Source: RPQJ01 sp963762315 | GTDB lineage: Bacteria; Pseudomonadota; Gammaproteobacteria; Steroidobacterales; Steroidobacteraceae | Assembly: GCA_963762315.1 (NCBI GenBank) | Contig: CAVXKO010000007.1 | Span: forward strand, 806,001-870,000 | DNA length: 64,000 bases | Reading direction: 5' to 3' | Shown here: positions 45,710 to 54,646 of the stretch, in pieces | Layout of the letters: each line of letters starts with the position of its first letter | How positions within the stretch are numbered: position 1 is the first letter of the stretch | Notes under the pieces: model-generated | What the model was told of the DNA's origin: nothing | Databases searched by the model: none | Seen by the model: only the letters and a program-made list of their open reading frames with translations | Program-made: the position numbers and the translations under genes

Positions 45710-46732
45710 ATGACAGCCGCCATCGAATTGCGTGACGCGAGCCGGGCCTTCGGCACCGTCGTCGCGCTAGACCGGGTCTCGCTGACGATCGCGCAGGGCG
45801 AATTCTTCGCGCTGCTCGGGCCGTCCGGCTCCGGCAAGACCACCTGCCTGCGACTCGTCGCGGGCTTCGACCAGCCCGACAGCGGGCAGATCCTGCTCGA
45901 CGGCCGCGACGTCACGGGCGTGCCGCCGTTCGACCGCAACGTGAACACCGTCTTCCAGGACTACGCGCTGTTCCCGCACATGAGCGTGGCGGAGAACGTG
46001 GCGTACGGCCCGCGCGTGCGCGGCGTGAAATCCTCGGAGCGCCTCGCGCGCGCCAACGAAATGCTCGAGCTGGTGCGGCTCGGATCGTTCGGCGAGCGTC
46101 GCCCTGCGCAGCTCTCGGGCGGGCAGAAGCAGCGCGTGGCGCTGGCGCGCGCCCTGATCAACAAGCCGAAGGTGCTGCTGCTCGACGAGCCGCTCGGCGC
46201 GCTCGACCTCAAGCTGCGCGAGGAAATGCAGGCGGAACTGAAGGGACTGCAGCAGCGGCTCGGCATCACGTTCGTGTTCGTCACGCACGACCAGGGCGAG
46301 GCGCTCAGCATGGCGGATCGCGTCGCCGTGTTCAGCCAGGGCCGCATCGAGCAGCTCGACACGCCGCGCGAGCTGTACAACCGGCCGCGCACCGCATTCG
46401 TCGCGAACTTCGTCGGCAGCGCCAACGTCGTCGAGGCCGCGCTCGCCGAACGCCTGACCGGGAAGCGCCAGCCGTTTGCGATCCGCCCCGAGCTGATCGA
46501 CATCCTCGCTGCGGGTGAACGAGTGCCGGACGGCTCCGTCGGCTGCGAAGGCACACTCGACAACGTGCTGTACCACGGCGCGAGCAGCCGCTGCCACGTG
46601 CGCATCGACGAACAGACCGTGCTGGCGGTCGCGCGGGCCGAATCGGCAACCGGCTCGGCGGGCCTGCGCGAAGGCGATCGCGTGCGACTCGCCTGGCGGC
46701 CCGAGAGCGCCGTCGCCCTGGAATCGGCCTGA
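45710..46732 (+). CDS. ydcT: Polyamine ABC transporter ATP-binding protein
   Basis: 340 residues. Walker A G-P-S-G-S-G-K-T, Q-loop V-F-Q-D-Y-A-L-F-P, signature L-S-G-G-Q-K-Q-R, Walker B V-L-L-L-D-E-P and switch His in F-V-T-H-D-Q; a C-terminal TOBE domain from about 270. Energises the YdcUV permease at the inner membrane. The neighbours decide its substrate class. Confidence 0.93.
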   Translation: MTAAIELRDASRAFGTVVALDRVSLTIAQGEFFALLGPSGSGKTTCLRLVAGFDQPDSGQILLDGRDVTGVPPFDRNVNTVFQDYALFPHMSVAENVAYGPRVRGVKSSERLARANEMLELVRLGSFGERRPAQLSGGQKQRVALARALINKPKVLLLDEPLGALDLKLREEMQAELKGLQQRLGITFVFVTHDQGEALSMADRVAVFSQGRIEQLDTPRELYNRPRTAFVANFVGSANVVEAALAERLTGKRQPFAIRPELIDILAAGERVPDGSVGCEGTLDNVLYHGASSRCHVRIDEQTVLAVARAESATGSAGLREGDRVRLAWRPESAVALESA

Positions 46733-46740
46733 GTCCGGAC

Positions 46741-47646
46741 GTGAGAGCACGCACGCTCAACGCCCGGGGACGCAGCACTTTCTACGTCGCGCTGCTGCTC
46801 GCCCCGCCGCTGCTTTGGCTCGGCACCGTGTACCTCGGCTCGCTGTTCGCGCTGCTGATGCAGAGCTTCTACGCGATCGACGAGTTCACGGCCAGGATCG
46901 TTCCCGAGTTCACGCTCAAGACCTATCGGCAACTCGTCTCGCAACCCGCGCACATCGACATCGTGGTGCGCACGGTCTCGATGGCCATCGCGGTCACGAT
47001 CGCTGCGGCGGTCGTCGCCTTCCCCGTGGCGAACTACATGGCGCGCCACGCCGGACCGAAGATGAAGGCGTTCTTCTACGTCGGCGTGATGCTGCCGATG
47101 TGGACCAGCTACCTCGTCAAGGTCTACGCCTGGCGCCTGATCCTCGCGAAGGAAGGCATCGTGTCGTGGTTCTTCGACGCGCTCGGCCTCACGCCGGTGC
47201 TGGACAAGGCGCTGTCGATGCCGGTCGTCGGCGGGCCGTCGCTTGCCTCGTCGTACCTCGGCATGTTCATCGTGTTCGTGTACATGTGGCTGCCGTTCAT
47301 GATCCTGCCGCTCGCCGCCGCGCTCGAGCGCGTGCCGGGCTCGTTGCTGCAGGCATCGGCCGATCTCGGCGCGCGCCCCGGCCAGACGTTCCGCAACGTG
47401 GTGCTGCCGCTTGCGCTGCCCGGCCTCGCGGCCGGCTCGATCTTCACGTTCTCGCTGACGCTCGGCGACTACATCATCCCGAGCATCGTGGGCGCGCCTG
47501 GGTACTTCATCGGCATGATGGTTTACCAGCAGCAGGGCACGGCCGGAAACCTGCCGCTCGCCGCGGCGTTCTCGGTGGTTCCCATCGTGCTGATCGCGCT
47601 GTACCTCGCGCTGGCGCGCCGGCTCGGAGCCTTCGATGCCCTCTGA
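46741..47646 (+). CDS. ydcU: Polyamine ABC transporter permease 1
   Basis: 301 residues, GTG start 8 bases after ydcT. Six helices; the cytoplasmic EAA loop appears as A-S-A-D-L-G-A-R-P-G-Q-T-F. PotB/YdcU type. It overlaps ydcV by 11 bases. Confidence 0.92.
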   Translation: MRARTLNARGRSTFYVALLLAPPLLWLGTVYLGSLFALLMQSFYAIDEFTARIVPEFTLKTYRQLVSQPAHIDIVVRTVSMAIAVTIAAAVVAFPVANYMARHAGPKMKAFFYVGVMLPMWTSYLVKVYAWRLILAKEGIVSWFFDALGLTPVLDKALSMPVVGGPSLASSYLGMFIVFVYMWLPFMILPLAAALERVPGSLLQASADLGARPGQTFRNVVLPLALPGLAAGSIFTFSLTLGDYIIPSIVGAPGYFIGMMVYQQQGTAGNLPLAAAFSVVPIVLIALYLALARRLGAFDAL

Positions 47647-48457
47647 GCGACGCAAGCGCGACTGGAACGACGCCTCGCTCGGCTCGAAGCTCGCCGCGGC
47701 GGCCGGCCTGGTGTTCCTGCACGCGCCGGTGTGGGTGATCGTGCTCTACGCGTTCACGACTGAAGACCGCACCTACCAGTTCCCGCCGCCCGGACTGACG
47801 CTGCATTGGTTCCAGGTGGCGTTCGCCCGCGAGGACATCTGGGCGGCGATGCGTCTCTCGCTCGAAGTGGCTGCGATCGCGACGCTGGCCGCGATCGTGC
47901 TCGGATCGCTCGCGGCGTTCGCGCTGGCGCGCAAACCCTTCCCGGGCAAGGACACGATCACGCTGCTGTTCGTGCTGCCCATTGCGCTGCCCGGCATCCT
48001 CACGGGCCTCGCGCTCCTCACCGGCATCCGCACGGTCGGCATCGAGCCCGGCTTCTGGACCATCGTCGCGGGCCACGCGACGTTCTGCCTCGTCATCGTC
48101 TACAACAACGTCATCGCACGCCTGCGCCGCATCCCGCCCAGCTGGATCGAGGCCTCGCAGGATCTCGGCGCACGCGGGCCGCAGACGTTCCTGTACGTGC
48201 TGCTGCCGCAGATCGCCACCGCGCTGCTCGCGGGCGGCATGCTGGCCTTCGCCTTGTCGTTCGACGAGATCATCGTCACGCTGTTCACGGCGGGCCACGA
48301 GCAGACGTTGCCCATCTGGTTCTACAGCGAACTGTTCCGCCCGCGGGACCGGCCCGTCACCAACGTGGTCGCCGTCATGGTGATCATGGTGACGCTGCTG
48401 CCGATCCTGCTGGCGTATTACCTGACCAAGCCGGACGAGAACGCCTCCGGGGCGTAA
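47636..48457 (+). CDS. ydcV: Polyamine ABC transporter permease 2
   Basis: 273 residues, six helices, EAA loop E-A-S-Q-D-L-G-A-R-G-P-Q-T-F. PotC/YdcV type. The ATG lies inside the end of ydcU, so coupled translation is likely. It forms the channel together with YdcU. Confidence 0.92.
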   Translation: MPSERRKRDWNDASLGSKLAAAAGLVFLHAPVWVIVLYAFTTEDRTYQFPPPGLTLHWFQVAFAREDIWAAMRLSLEVAAIATLAAIVLGSLAAFALARKPFPGKDTITLLFVLPIALPGILTGLALLTGIRTVGIEPGFWTIVAGHATFCLVIVYNNVIARLRRIPPSWIEASQDLGARGPQTFLYVLLPQIATALLAGGMLAFALSFDEIIVTLFTAGHEQTLPIWFYSELFRPRDRPVTNVVAVMVIMVTLLPILLAYYLTKPDENASGA

Positions 48458-48488
48458 GTCCGCGATCCACACTCACGAGGTTCCGGAC

Positions 48489-49913
48489 ATGCAGACGAAA
48501 CTCCTCATCAACGGCAAGCTGGTTGCGGGCGCGGGCAAGGTCGAGGAGGTCCTGAACCCCTCCACCGGCAAGGTGATGGCCAGGGTGGCCGAGGCCTCGC
48601 GCGAGCAGATCGATGCGGCGGTGAAGGCGGCGGATGCGGCCTTCGACGGCTGGTCGCGCACGGCGCCGAAGGATCGCGCCACGCTGCTGCTGAAGCTCGC
48701 GGATCGCATCGAGGCCGACGGCCCGGCATTCGCGAAGCTCGAGTCGCTCAACTGCGGCAAGCCGCTCGCCGCCGCGCTCGGCGATGAGATCCCGGCGATC
48801 GCGGACGTGTTCCGCTTCTTCGCGGGTGCGTGCCGCTCGATGACGGGCGCCGTGGCCGGTGAATACCTCGCCGGCTTCACGAGCATGATCCGCCGCGACC
48901 CGATCGGCGTCGTCGCCTCGATCGCGCCCTGGAATTACCCGCTGATGATGGCGGCGTGGAAGCTGGGCCCGGCGATTGCCGCGGGTAACACCGTGGTGCT
49001 GAAGCCTTCGGAGCAGACGCCGCTGACGGCGCTGAAGCTCGGCGAACTGCTGGCCGAGATCTTTCCTGCCGGCGTCGTGAACATCGTGACGGGCCGCGGC
49101 CACACGGTGGGCGCGCCGCTCACGAAGCACCCGAAGGTGCGGATGGTCTCGCTGACGGGCGACGTCGCGACGGGCGAAAAGATCCTCGCGCAGGCGGCGA
49201 CGGGCATCAAGCGCACGCACCTCGAGCTCGGCGGCAAGGCGCCGGTGATCGTGTTCGACGATGCGGACGTCGAGTCGGTCGTCGCCGGCGTGCGCACGTT
49301 CGGCTACTACAACGCCGGCCAGGACTGCACCGCCGCATGTCGCATCTACGCGGGCGCCAAGGTGTACGACAGGCTCGTCGCGGATCTTTCGTCGGCGGTC
49401 AGCACGATCAAGACGGGGCTGCAGACGGCGAAGGGCGTGGAGATGGGACCGCTGATCAGCGCCGAACAGCGCGATCGTGTCGCGGGTTTCGTCGCGCGCG
49501 CGAAGAAGCAGAAGCACATCGAGATCACCGCGGGTGGCAATGCGGGCAGTGGCGGCGGCTTCTTCTTCGAGCCGACGGTGATCGCCAACGCGCGACAGAG
49601 CGACGAGATCGTGCAGCGCGAAGTGTTCGGCCCCGTGGTGTCGGTCACGCGCTTCAAGGATCCGGAGCAGGCGATTTCGTGGGCGAATGACTCCGAGTAC
49701 GGCCTCGCCTCCTCCGTGTGGACGCAGGACGTCGGCAAGGCGCTGACGGTCGCGTCGCGACTGCAGTACGGCTGCACCTGGATCAACACGCACTTCATGC
49801 TGGTGAGCGAGATGCCGCACGGCGGCGTGAAGCGCTCGGGCTACGGCAAGGACCTGTCGGCGTATGCGCTCGAGGATTACACCGTGGTACGGCACGTGAT
49901 GGCGAAGCTCTGA
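48489..49913 (+). CDS. patD: Gamma-aminobutyraldehyde dehydrogenase
   Basis: 474 residues, the same length as E. coli PatD (YdcW). P-W-N-Y-P-L, S-L-T-G-D-V-A-T-G and E-L-G-G-K-A-P are the cofactor and general-base motifs; nucleophile Cys in N-A-G-Q-D-C-T-A-A-C. It oxidises 4-aminobutanal, formed from putrescine, to GABA. It is the last gene of the ydc operon, 31 bases after ydcV. GabD (30.4 kb) can finish the route after transamination of GABA. Confidence 0.9.
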   Translation: MQTKLLINGKLVAGAGKVEEVLNPSTGKVMARVAEASREQIDAAVKAADAAFDGWSRTAPKDRATLLLKLADRIEADGPAFAKLESLNCGKPLAAALGDEIPAIADVFRFFAGACRSMTGAVAGEYLAGFTSMIRRDPIGVVASIAPWNYPLMMAAWKLGPAIAAGNTVVLKPSEQTPLTALKLGELLAEIFPAGVVNIVTGRGHTVGAPLTKHPKVRMVSLTGDVATGEKILAQAATGIKRTHLELGGKAPVIVFDDADVESVVAGVRTFGYYNAGQDCTAACRIYAGAKVYDRLVADLSSAVSTIKTGLQTAKGVEMGPLISAEQRDRVAGFVARAKKQKHIEITAGGNAGSGGGFFFEPTVIANARQSDEIVQREVFGPVVSVTRFKDPEQAISWANDSEYGLASSVWTQDVGKALTVASRLQYGCTWINTHFMLVSEMPHGGVKRSGYGKDLSAYALEDYTVVRHVMAKL

Positions 49914-49923
49914 CGCCTCTCTA

Positions 49924-50040
49924 CCTCTCCCGCTTGCGGGAGAGGTCGCCCCGCGGGGCGGGTGAGGGTCCTAAGAATCCCTCACCCCTCGCAATGCCGC
50001 TGCGCGCATCGCTCGTGCCCTCTCCCGTAAACGGGAGAGG
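49924..50040. repeat. Two CTCTCCCGC palindromic repeats between convergent genes
   Basis: Copies at 49924-49945 (loop TT) and about 50019-50040 (centre TAAA), with flanks CCCGCGGGGCGGGTGAGGG. The second abuts the stop codon of the 2OG oxygenase. Confidence 0.88.
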
Positions 50041-50784
50041 TCATCCCGCCCGGAACCAGCCGGTGATGCTGTAGCGCTCGCCTGCGGCGAGCGGGTTCAC
50101 GTAGCTCACCGAGTGCGCATTCGGCACCCGCACGATGTTCAGCGCGTTGAACGCAGGGGTGTAGCCTTCGGCGACGTGGCCGTCCGCGTCGATGAACTGC
50201 AGGATGCCGCCCCAGTCGACGCTCCAGGGTCGCGTAAAATTGAAGACGTATGCCGCTCGGCGATGCTTGCCCTCGACGAGGTCGTCGTGGCAGGTGAGGA
50301 AATCGCCGGTGCGGTAGCAGGTGGCCTGCGCATCGGCGAGGACGATGTCTCCGGCACCGACGACCGCGCGCGCGAACTCGAGGCACTCGGTCGAGTTGAT
50401 GAACTCGAACACGCGCATCAGGTAGGAATCGCGATGCCGCCCCGCCGCGTGCAGGTCTGCGATCGGGAAGTTCTCGAAGAAATAGGCAAAGCGCGTGCGG
50501 CCGTTCGCGAGCACGGCAGCCGCGACCTCCGTGCGCTTGTCCTCCGCAATGGACTGCCAGGTGCCTGGACCCAGGTCGTAGTGCTTGTCGCCGCGGTTGA
50601 AGACCCGGCTCCACGGCGTCTCCTCGCGCAACGCGCGCTCAATGCGTGTCGCCACGTCGTCGGGAAACACCTGTGGAATGTGCACGCGGCCATGCTTCGC
50701 AAAGACCGCGGCACAGGCCTGCGGGTTGATGCCGGGTCGCAGGTGAACTTCCGGTCCGGTCACCGTCGAATGTGATTCGGCCAT
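50041..50784 (-). CDS. 2-oxoglutarate/Fe(II)-dependent oxygenase, prolyl-4-hydroxylase-like
   Basis: 247 residues from the ATG at 50784 (GAGGG upstream); an ATG at 50823 in the same frame is also possible. The double-stranded beta-helix has the iron ligands H-x-D in C-H-D-D and the distal His in V-P-N-A-H-S-V, with an Arg in E-R-Y-S-I-T-G-W that may bind 2-oxoglutarate. R-A-A-Y-V-F-N-F-T lies between. Similar to Tpa1/Ofd1-type hydroxylases. Substrate unknown. Confidence 0.78.
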   Translation of the reverse strand: MAESHSTVTGPEVHLRPGINPQACAAVFAKHGRVHIPQVFPDDVATRIERALREETPWSRVFNRGDKHYDLGPGTWQSIAEDKRTEVAAAVLANGRTRFAYFFENFPIADLHAAGRHRDSYLMRVFEFINSTECLEFARAVVGAGDIVLADAQATCYRTGDFLTCHDDLVEGKHRRAAYVFNFTRPWSVDWGGILQFIDADGHVAEGYTPAFNALNIVRVPNAHSVSYVNPLAAGERYSITGWFRAG

Positions 50785-51083
50785 GGGTCCCTCGAGCGAC
50801 TTGCTCGTTGTGCAGTTTTCCATTCCGAGCTGTCACTTGCGTGCGGCATCTCGACGTAACCTCACGATGTGCAATCGAAAATTCATCTCTTGTTCACATG
50901 ACCAGCGCTGGATCCCCGGCACCATCCAGACCGTCAAGACGGTCCCCGCAGTACTCTTGACGTTGACCTGAGGCGGCGAGGCAGCATCAGCCGAAAATCG
51001 GCAGCAAGGACGGATGCGTTAAGCCCTCAAAGCCGACGACCCCGCCGGGGCAGGATTCCCCCTCCTGCTTCGGCGTTTTCGTT
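50785..51083. other. Gap of about 300 bases without a recognisable gene
   Basis: Lies between two minus-strand genes. The only structure I see is a palindrome with arms ACCGTC and GACGGT at 50930-50943, about 145 bases upstream of the oxygenase start, which could be an operator. Confidence 0.35.
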
Positions 51084-51548
51084 TCAGGGGCCCGCAAGTT
51101 CCACGAGTTCGAAGCGCTGGCACAGGACGGGAAGGTCGCCGTCCGGAGCGAGGCCGTACGGCACGAGCTTGTCCTTCCAGTACGCGCGATGCAGTTTCTT
51201 CCAGGCGTCGAGCCTGCGCAAGGCTGCGCCCTCGCAGAGCAGGTCTTCTTCCGTGATCGCATCGAGCGGCTTCACGACCGTGGCGGTGAGTCGCACGACG
51301 CAATCGGCGCGGCCGTCGGGATCGGTCAGCACGTAGTACTCACCGGGCAACGGTAACGACTCGCCGGGCGCGCTGAAGAATGCCATGGGCGTGAAGGTGC
51401 CGGTCTTTTCGCCCCGGCGGATCACGCTGAGAATCAGGCGGCACAAACGCGGATCGTCGCCCAGGCGCCGCACGCGAAACGGCGTGTCCTCCGGCAGGCC
51501 CTCCCGGATCCGATACAGGTCCCACAGCGCCGGACGTTCCACGTTCAC
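51084..51548 (-). CDS. ASCH-domain protein
   Basis: 154 residues. ASCH features: R-G-E-K-T-G-T-F-T, L-P-L-P-G-E-Y-Y-V-L, V-V-R-L-T-A-T and E-E-D-L-L-C-E-G, then W-K-K-L-H-R-A-Y-W. ASCH proteins share a PUA-like fold, bind RNA or act on modified cytidines, and have no fixed role. It is 25 bases downstream of the fructosamine kinase gene, same strand. Confidence 0.75.
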   Translation of the reverse strand: MNVERPALWDLYRIREGLPEDTPFRVRRLGDDPRLCRLILSVIRRGEKTGTFTPMAFFSAPGESLPLPGEYYVLTDPDGRADCVVRLTATVVKPLDAITEEDLLCEGAALRRLDAWKKLHRAYWKDKLVPYGLAPDGDLPVLCQRFELVELAGP

Positions 51549-51573
51549 TCGCCTCCCCGAGCCTGCCGCCGCA

Positions 51574-52443
51574 CTACAGTTCAGCCAGCAGCCTGTCGAT
51601 CATGCCGGCCGCCTGGGCCCCGTAGCTTCCGCCGAACAGGTTGTAATGATTGAGGACGTGGTAGAGGTTGTACAAGGTGCGCCGGGTGTCGGCGCCCGCG
51701 TCGAGCGGCTGCGCTTCCGCATACGCGGCATAGAACGCCGGGCCGAACCCGCCGAACAGTCGCGTCATCGCCAAGTCCGTCTCGCGATCACCGTAATAGA
51801 CCGCGGGGTCGAAAATCACCGGCGCACCGGACCGCCGCTCCAACGCCCAGTTGCCGCCCCACAGGTCGCCGTGCAGCAGCGACGGCCGCGGGCGATATCC
51901 GGCGAAGAACGCGGGGCAGGATTCGACGATGCGCCTGCCGCGCTCGATGACGCGTGAATCGAGGCCGTTCCGCTCGGCGAGATCCAGCTGGAAGCCGAGC
52001 CGGTGCGTGCCGAAAAACTGCGGCCAGTCGGTAGAAGGGTCGTTCCGCTGCGCCGTGCGTCCGATCGTGTTGTCGCGGTGCCAGCCGAACTGCGCGCCGA
52101 CGACTTCGTGCACCGCCGCGAGCTGTCGCCCGAGCAGCGCTTCGCCTTGGACAGTCGGTGAACCGAAGTCGATCCACTCGAGCACGAGTGCGGCCTCCGG
52201 GCCGGCGACTTCCAGCGCCAGGACCTGGGGAACGCGCAGCGCCCGCGCCTCGGACAATTCACGCAATCCAGCCGCTTCCGCTTCGAATACGCCGGCTTCC
52301 GCGGCCGGAGCGATCTTGACGAACACGGGGCCCGCATCCGTCTCCCAACGCACGCAACGATGGATGCTGCCGCCCGACACCTCGTTCGCCGGCGCACGCG
52401 CGAACCTCCGTCCGAGCGCGCGTCCGAGCTGGTCGGAAAGCAT
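51574..52443 (-). CDS. Fructosamine kinase family protein
   Basis: 289 residues, aminoglycoside-phosphotransferase-like fold. Gly-rich start G-G-S-I-H-R, Lys in V-F-V-K-I, catalytic loop L-L-H-G-D-L-W-G-G-N and metal-binding D-P-A-V-Y-Y-G-D-R-E. It phosphorylates ketosamines on glycated proteins or amines so that they fall apart. Eight bases after the exonuclease gene; probably one operon with it and the ASCH gene. Confidence 0.9.
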   Translation of the reverse strand: MLSDQLGRALGRRFARAPANEVSGGSIHRCVRWETDAGPVFVKIAPAAEAGVFEAEAAGLRELSEARALRVPQVLALEVAGPEAALVLEWIDFGSPTVQGEALLGRQLAAVHEVVGAQFGWHRDNTIGRTAQRNDPSTDWPQFFGTHRLGFQLDLAERNGLDSRVIERGRRIVESCPAFFAGYRPRPSLLHGDLWGGNWALERRSGAPVIFDPAVYYGDRETDLAMTRLFGGFGPAFYAAYAEAQPLDAGADTRRTLYNLYHVLNHYNLFGGSYGAQAAGMIDRLLAEL

Positions 52444-52451
52444 CGTGGCCG

Positions 52452-53333
52452 TCAGAGTCGGCGGGCCTGATCGCGCAGCATGCGGCCGAAACCCTGCGCG
52501 TCGTAGAACGCGTCGAGGGTCGACAGGTCCGGACGGCCGCGCTCTAGATCATCGAGGGCGGCTTCGAGCGGCATGTCGCACGCGATCTGCGTCAGCCGCT
52601 GCGAGAGGAATGCCGCCTCGCGATGCTCGCGCAGGCTTTCGGCCACGAACGCCGCGCCTCGGAACTTCAGCTTCGGCACCGCGTCGAGATTGTCGAACAC
52701 GCCGGGCAGCGTGTCGAAATGCTTCAGCAGCTTCTGCGCCGTCTTGCGGCCCACGCCCGGCACGCCGGGAATGTTGTCCACCGCGTCCCCCATCAGCGCC
52801 AGGAAATCCGCCATGCGCTCGGGGATGACGCCAAAGCGCTCTTCGATGTCGTGGTAGCCGTACCGCACGTCGGCGATCGCATCGAAGTACGTGTCGGCGC
52901 GCGAGACGAGCTGCGTGAGGTCCTTGTCACGACTGACGATCGTGACGGGCATGCCGGCCGCCTGCGCTCGCGTGGCAAGCGTGCCGATGATGTCGTCGGC
53001 CTCGTAGCGCGAACTGCCGTACTGGGCGATGCCGAGCGCGTCGACCACCTCGCGGCACAGTGCGAATTGCCGCTTCAACTCCATGGGCGCCGGCTCGCGG
53101 TTGGCCTTGTAGGCGGGGTAGATCTCGTTTCGGTACGACTGCTCGAGGCTCTCGTCGAACGCGACGGCGATGTGCTTCGGCGACTCGCGCTGCAGCAGGT
53201 CGCCGAGGAAGCGGGCAAAGCCGTGGACCGCGTTGACCGGGTTGCCGTCCGGGTCGACCACGTCGATCGGCACCGAGTAGTACGCGCGGAAGATGAAGAC
53301 GCTGGCATCGACAAGGTAGAGCACGGGCGGCAT
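52452..53333 (-). CDS. 5'-3' exonuclease / flap endonuclease (Xni or Pol I N-domain type)
   Basis: 293 residues from the ATG at 53333. N-terminal Y-L-V-D-A-S-V-F-I-F-R-A, acidic metal-site segments A-V-A-F-D-E and Y-E-A-D-D-I-I-G, S-R-D-K-D-L-T-Q-L, then the helix-hairpin-helix G-V-P-G-V-G-R-K-T-A. A stand-alone nuclease that removes RNA primers or flaps. Longer than E. coli Xni (251 residues). Divergent from the GNAT gene. Confidence 0.9.
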   Translation of the reverse strand: MPPVLYLVDASVFIFRAYYSVPIDVVDPDGNPVNAVHGFARFLGDLLQRESPKHIAVAFDESLEQSYRNEIYPAYKANREPAPMELKRQFALCREVVDALGIAQYGSSRYEADDIIGTLATRAQAAGMPVTIVSRDKDLTQLVSRADTYFDAIADVRYGYHDIEERFGVIPERMADFLALMGDAVDNIPGVPGVGRKTAQKLLKHFDTLPGVFDNLDAVPKLKFRGAAFVAESLREHREAAFLSQRLTQIACDMPLEAALDDLERGRPDLSTLDAFYDAQGFGRMLRDQARRL

Positions 53334-53381
53334 TCTGCGCGAGCCCGGGTCCTGCCGCCACCGCCACGGAGCGCGTCGCCG

Positions 53382-53876
53382 ATGCCCATCGAGATCGTGC
53401 CGATCCAGCGACGCCACATTGCGGGCTTTCGCTCCGTGCTCGACGGCGTCGCGCGCGAACGACGCTACCTGGCGTTCCTAGAGGCGCCATCCGCCGATCG
53501 CGTGCGCCGTTTCGTGCTCGGCAATCTCAAGAGCGGCACCGCGCAGTTCGTCGCGCTCGATGGCGAGCAGGTGGTCGGCTGGTGCGACGTCACGCCGAAG
53601 AACCATGAGACCTTGCGCCACAGCGGCACGCTCGGCATGGGCGTCGCGGCGACCTACCGCGGCCAGGGCATCGGCACTCGGCTGATGGCGGCGACGCTCG
53701 ACGCCGCCAAGGCGAACGGCCTGAGCCGCGTCGAACTGATCGTGCGGTCCGACAACACGACGGCCATCGCGCTCTACCGGCGCTTCGGCTTCGAAACGGA
53801 GGGAACCTTGCGCCGCTACATGCAGGTCGACGGCGTGTGGTTTGACGCTCTTCTGATGGCGAGAACAGGAAAATAG
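53382..53876 (+). CDS. GNAT N-acetyltransferase
   Basis: 164 residues. Acetyl-CoA binding motif R-G-Q-G-I-G-T-R in strand 4/helix 3 context, preceded by G-M-G-V-A, and N-T-T-A-I-A-L-Y-R-R-F-G-F-E-T-E-G near the end. The C-terminal pattern resembles RimI- or phosphinothricin-acetyltransferase-like enzymes. Its stop codon lies in a large palindrome. Substrate unknown. Confidence 0.86.
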   Translation: MPIEIVPIQRRHIAGFRSVLDGVARERRYLAFLEAPSADRVRRFVLGNLKSGTAQFVALDGEQVVGWCDVTPKNHETLRHSGTLGMGVAATYRGQGIGTRLMAATLDAAKANGLSRVELIVRSDNTTAIALYRRFGFETEGTLRRYMQVDGVWFDALLMARTGK

Positions 53877-53929
53877 GGGACATTCTCGGTTTTCGCCAAT
53901 CACGAAAACCGGGAATGTCCCCTATTTTC
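53869..53929. repeat. Near-perfect 61-base palindrome shared by two gene ends
   Basis: 27-base arms differing at one position around a 7-base centre (CCAATCA); each arm contains GGGGACATTC next to GGTTTTCG, and outer ends are GAAAATA / TATTTTC. It holds the stop codons of the convergent GNAT (53874-53876) and HNH (53900-53902) genes and may act as a two-way terminator. A worn copy is at 24516. Confidence 0.88.
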
Positions 53930-54520
53930 GGCTTTGAGGCGCTGGTGCAGCGGGCTCGAGCGCGGGAAGTGCGCGAGCAGGTACTCCATCTGGTCCGCCA
54001 GCACGCGCCGGCCCTTCAGGTAGATGTATTCGGCGTAACTCGGCGTGAAGGGAATCGCGATCAGCTGCAGCTTGGCCTGCTCCGGCGTCCGCCACGCCTT
54101 GAGGTTGTTGCAGCGACGGCAGGCCGTGACGACGTTCTTCCAGGTGTCGGAGCCCCCACGCGAGAGCGGCGTCACGTGATCCCGCGACAGCTGGCTCGAC
54201 GGGAACCGCTGCCCGCAGTACATGCACATGTGCGCATCCCGGCGGAACAGCGTCTCGTTGTTGAGGGGCGGCACGTAGCCGGTGTGGACGTTGCCGGGAT
54301 TGTGGCTGTGCCCGACGGTCGCGATCATCGAACTGACCTGGACGATCGTCCTGGACCCGGTCCGGGCGTTCACCCCGCCGCGCAGGCTGAAGAGGTTCTG
54401 GCCGAAGGCGTAGGCCACCTGGCCCATGAAATGCAGCCGGACCGCATCCCGGTAGTCGATCCACTCCAGTGGCATCCCCGAGACGTCCGTGCGCAGAACC
54501 TCCTGAGAGAGGGCGTACAT
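53900..54520 (-). CDS. HNH endonuclease family protein
   Basis: 206 residues from the ATG at 54520; the frame also opens at a TTG at 54556. HNH core: C-M-Y-C-G, S-R-D-H-V-T-P-L-S-R-G-G, N-V-V-T-A-C-R-R-C-N, so two CxxC pairs bind zinc and D-H plus Asn/His form the active site. The N-terminal region W-I-D-Y-R-D-A-V-R-L-H is found in stand-alone HNH proteins that are widespread in proteobacteria; DNA target unknown. The last residues (E-N-R-G-H-S-R-F-S) come from the palindrome. Confidence 0.85.
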   Translation of the reverse strand: MYALSQEVLRTDVSGMPLEWIDYRDAVRLHFMGQVAYAFGQNLFSLRGGVNARTGSRTIVQVSSMIATVGHSHNPGNVHTGYVPPLNNETLFRRDAHMCMYCGQRFPSSQLSRDHVTPLSRGGSDTWKNVVTACRRCNNLKAWRTPEQAKLQLIAIPFTPSYAEYIYLKGRRVLADQMEYLLAHFPRSSPLHQRLKAENRGHSRFS

Positions 54521-54646
54521 GTGCTGAAGATACGGCACTGCTGTGCAATAATTCAACGTTTGATGCTGCTGGACCAGAACTAGAAACTCCAGCCGCCACA
54601 GTCATTTACGCTGCCCGGGCGAAGCCCTGCACAGGACGAGGTCATC

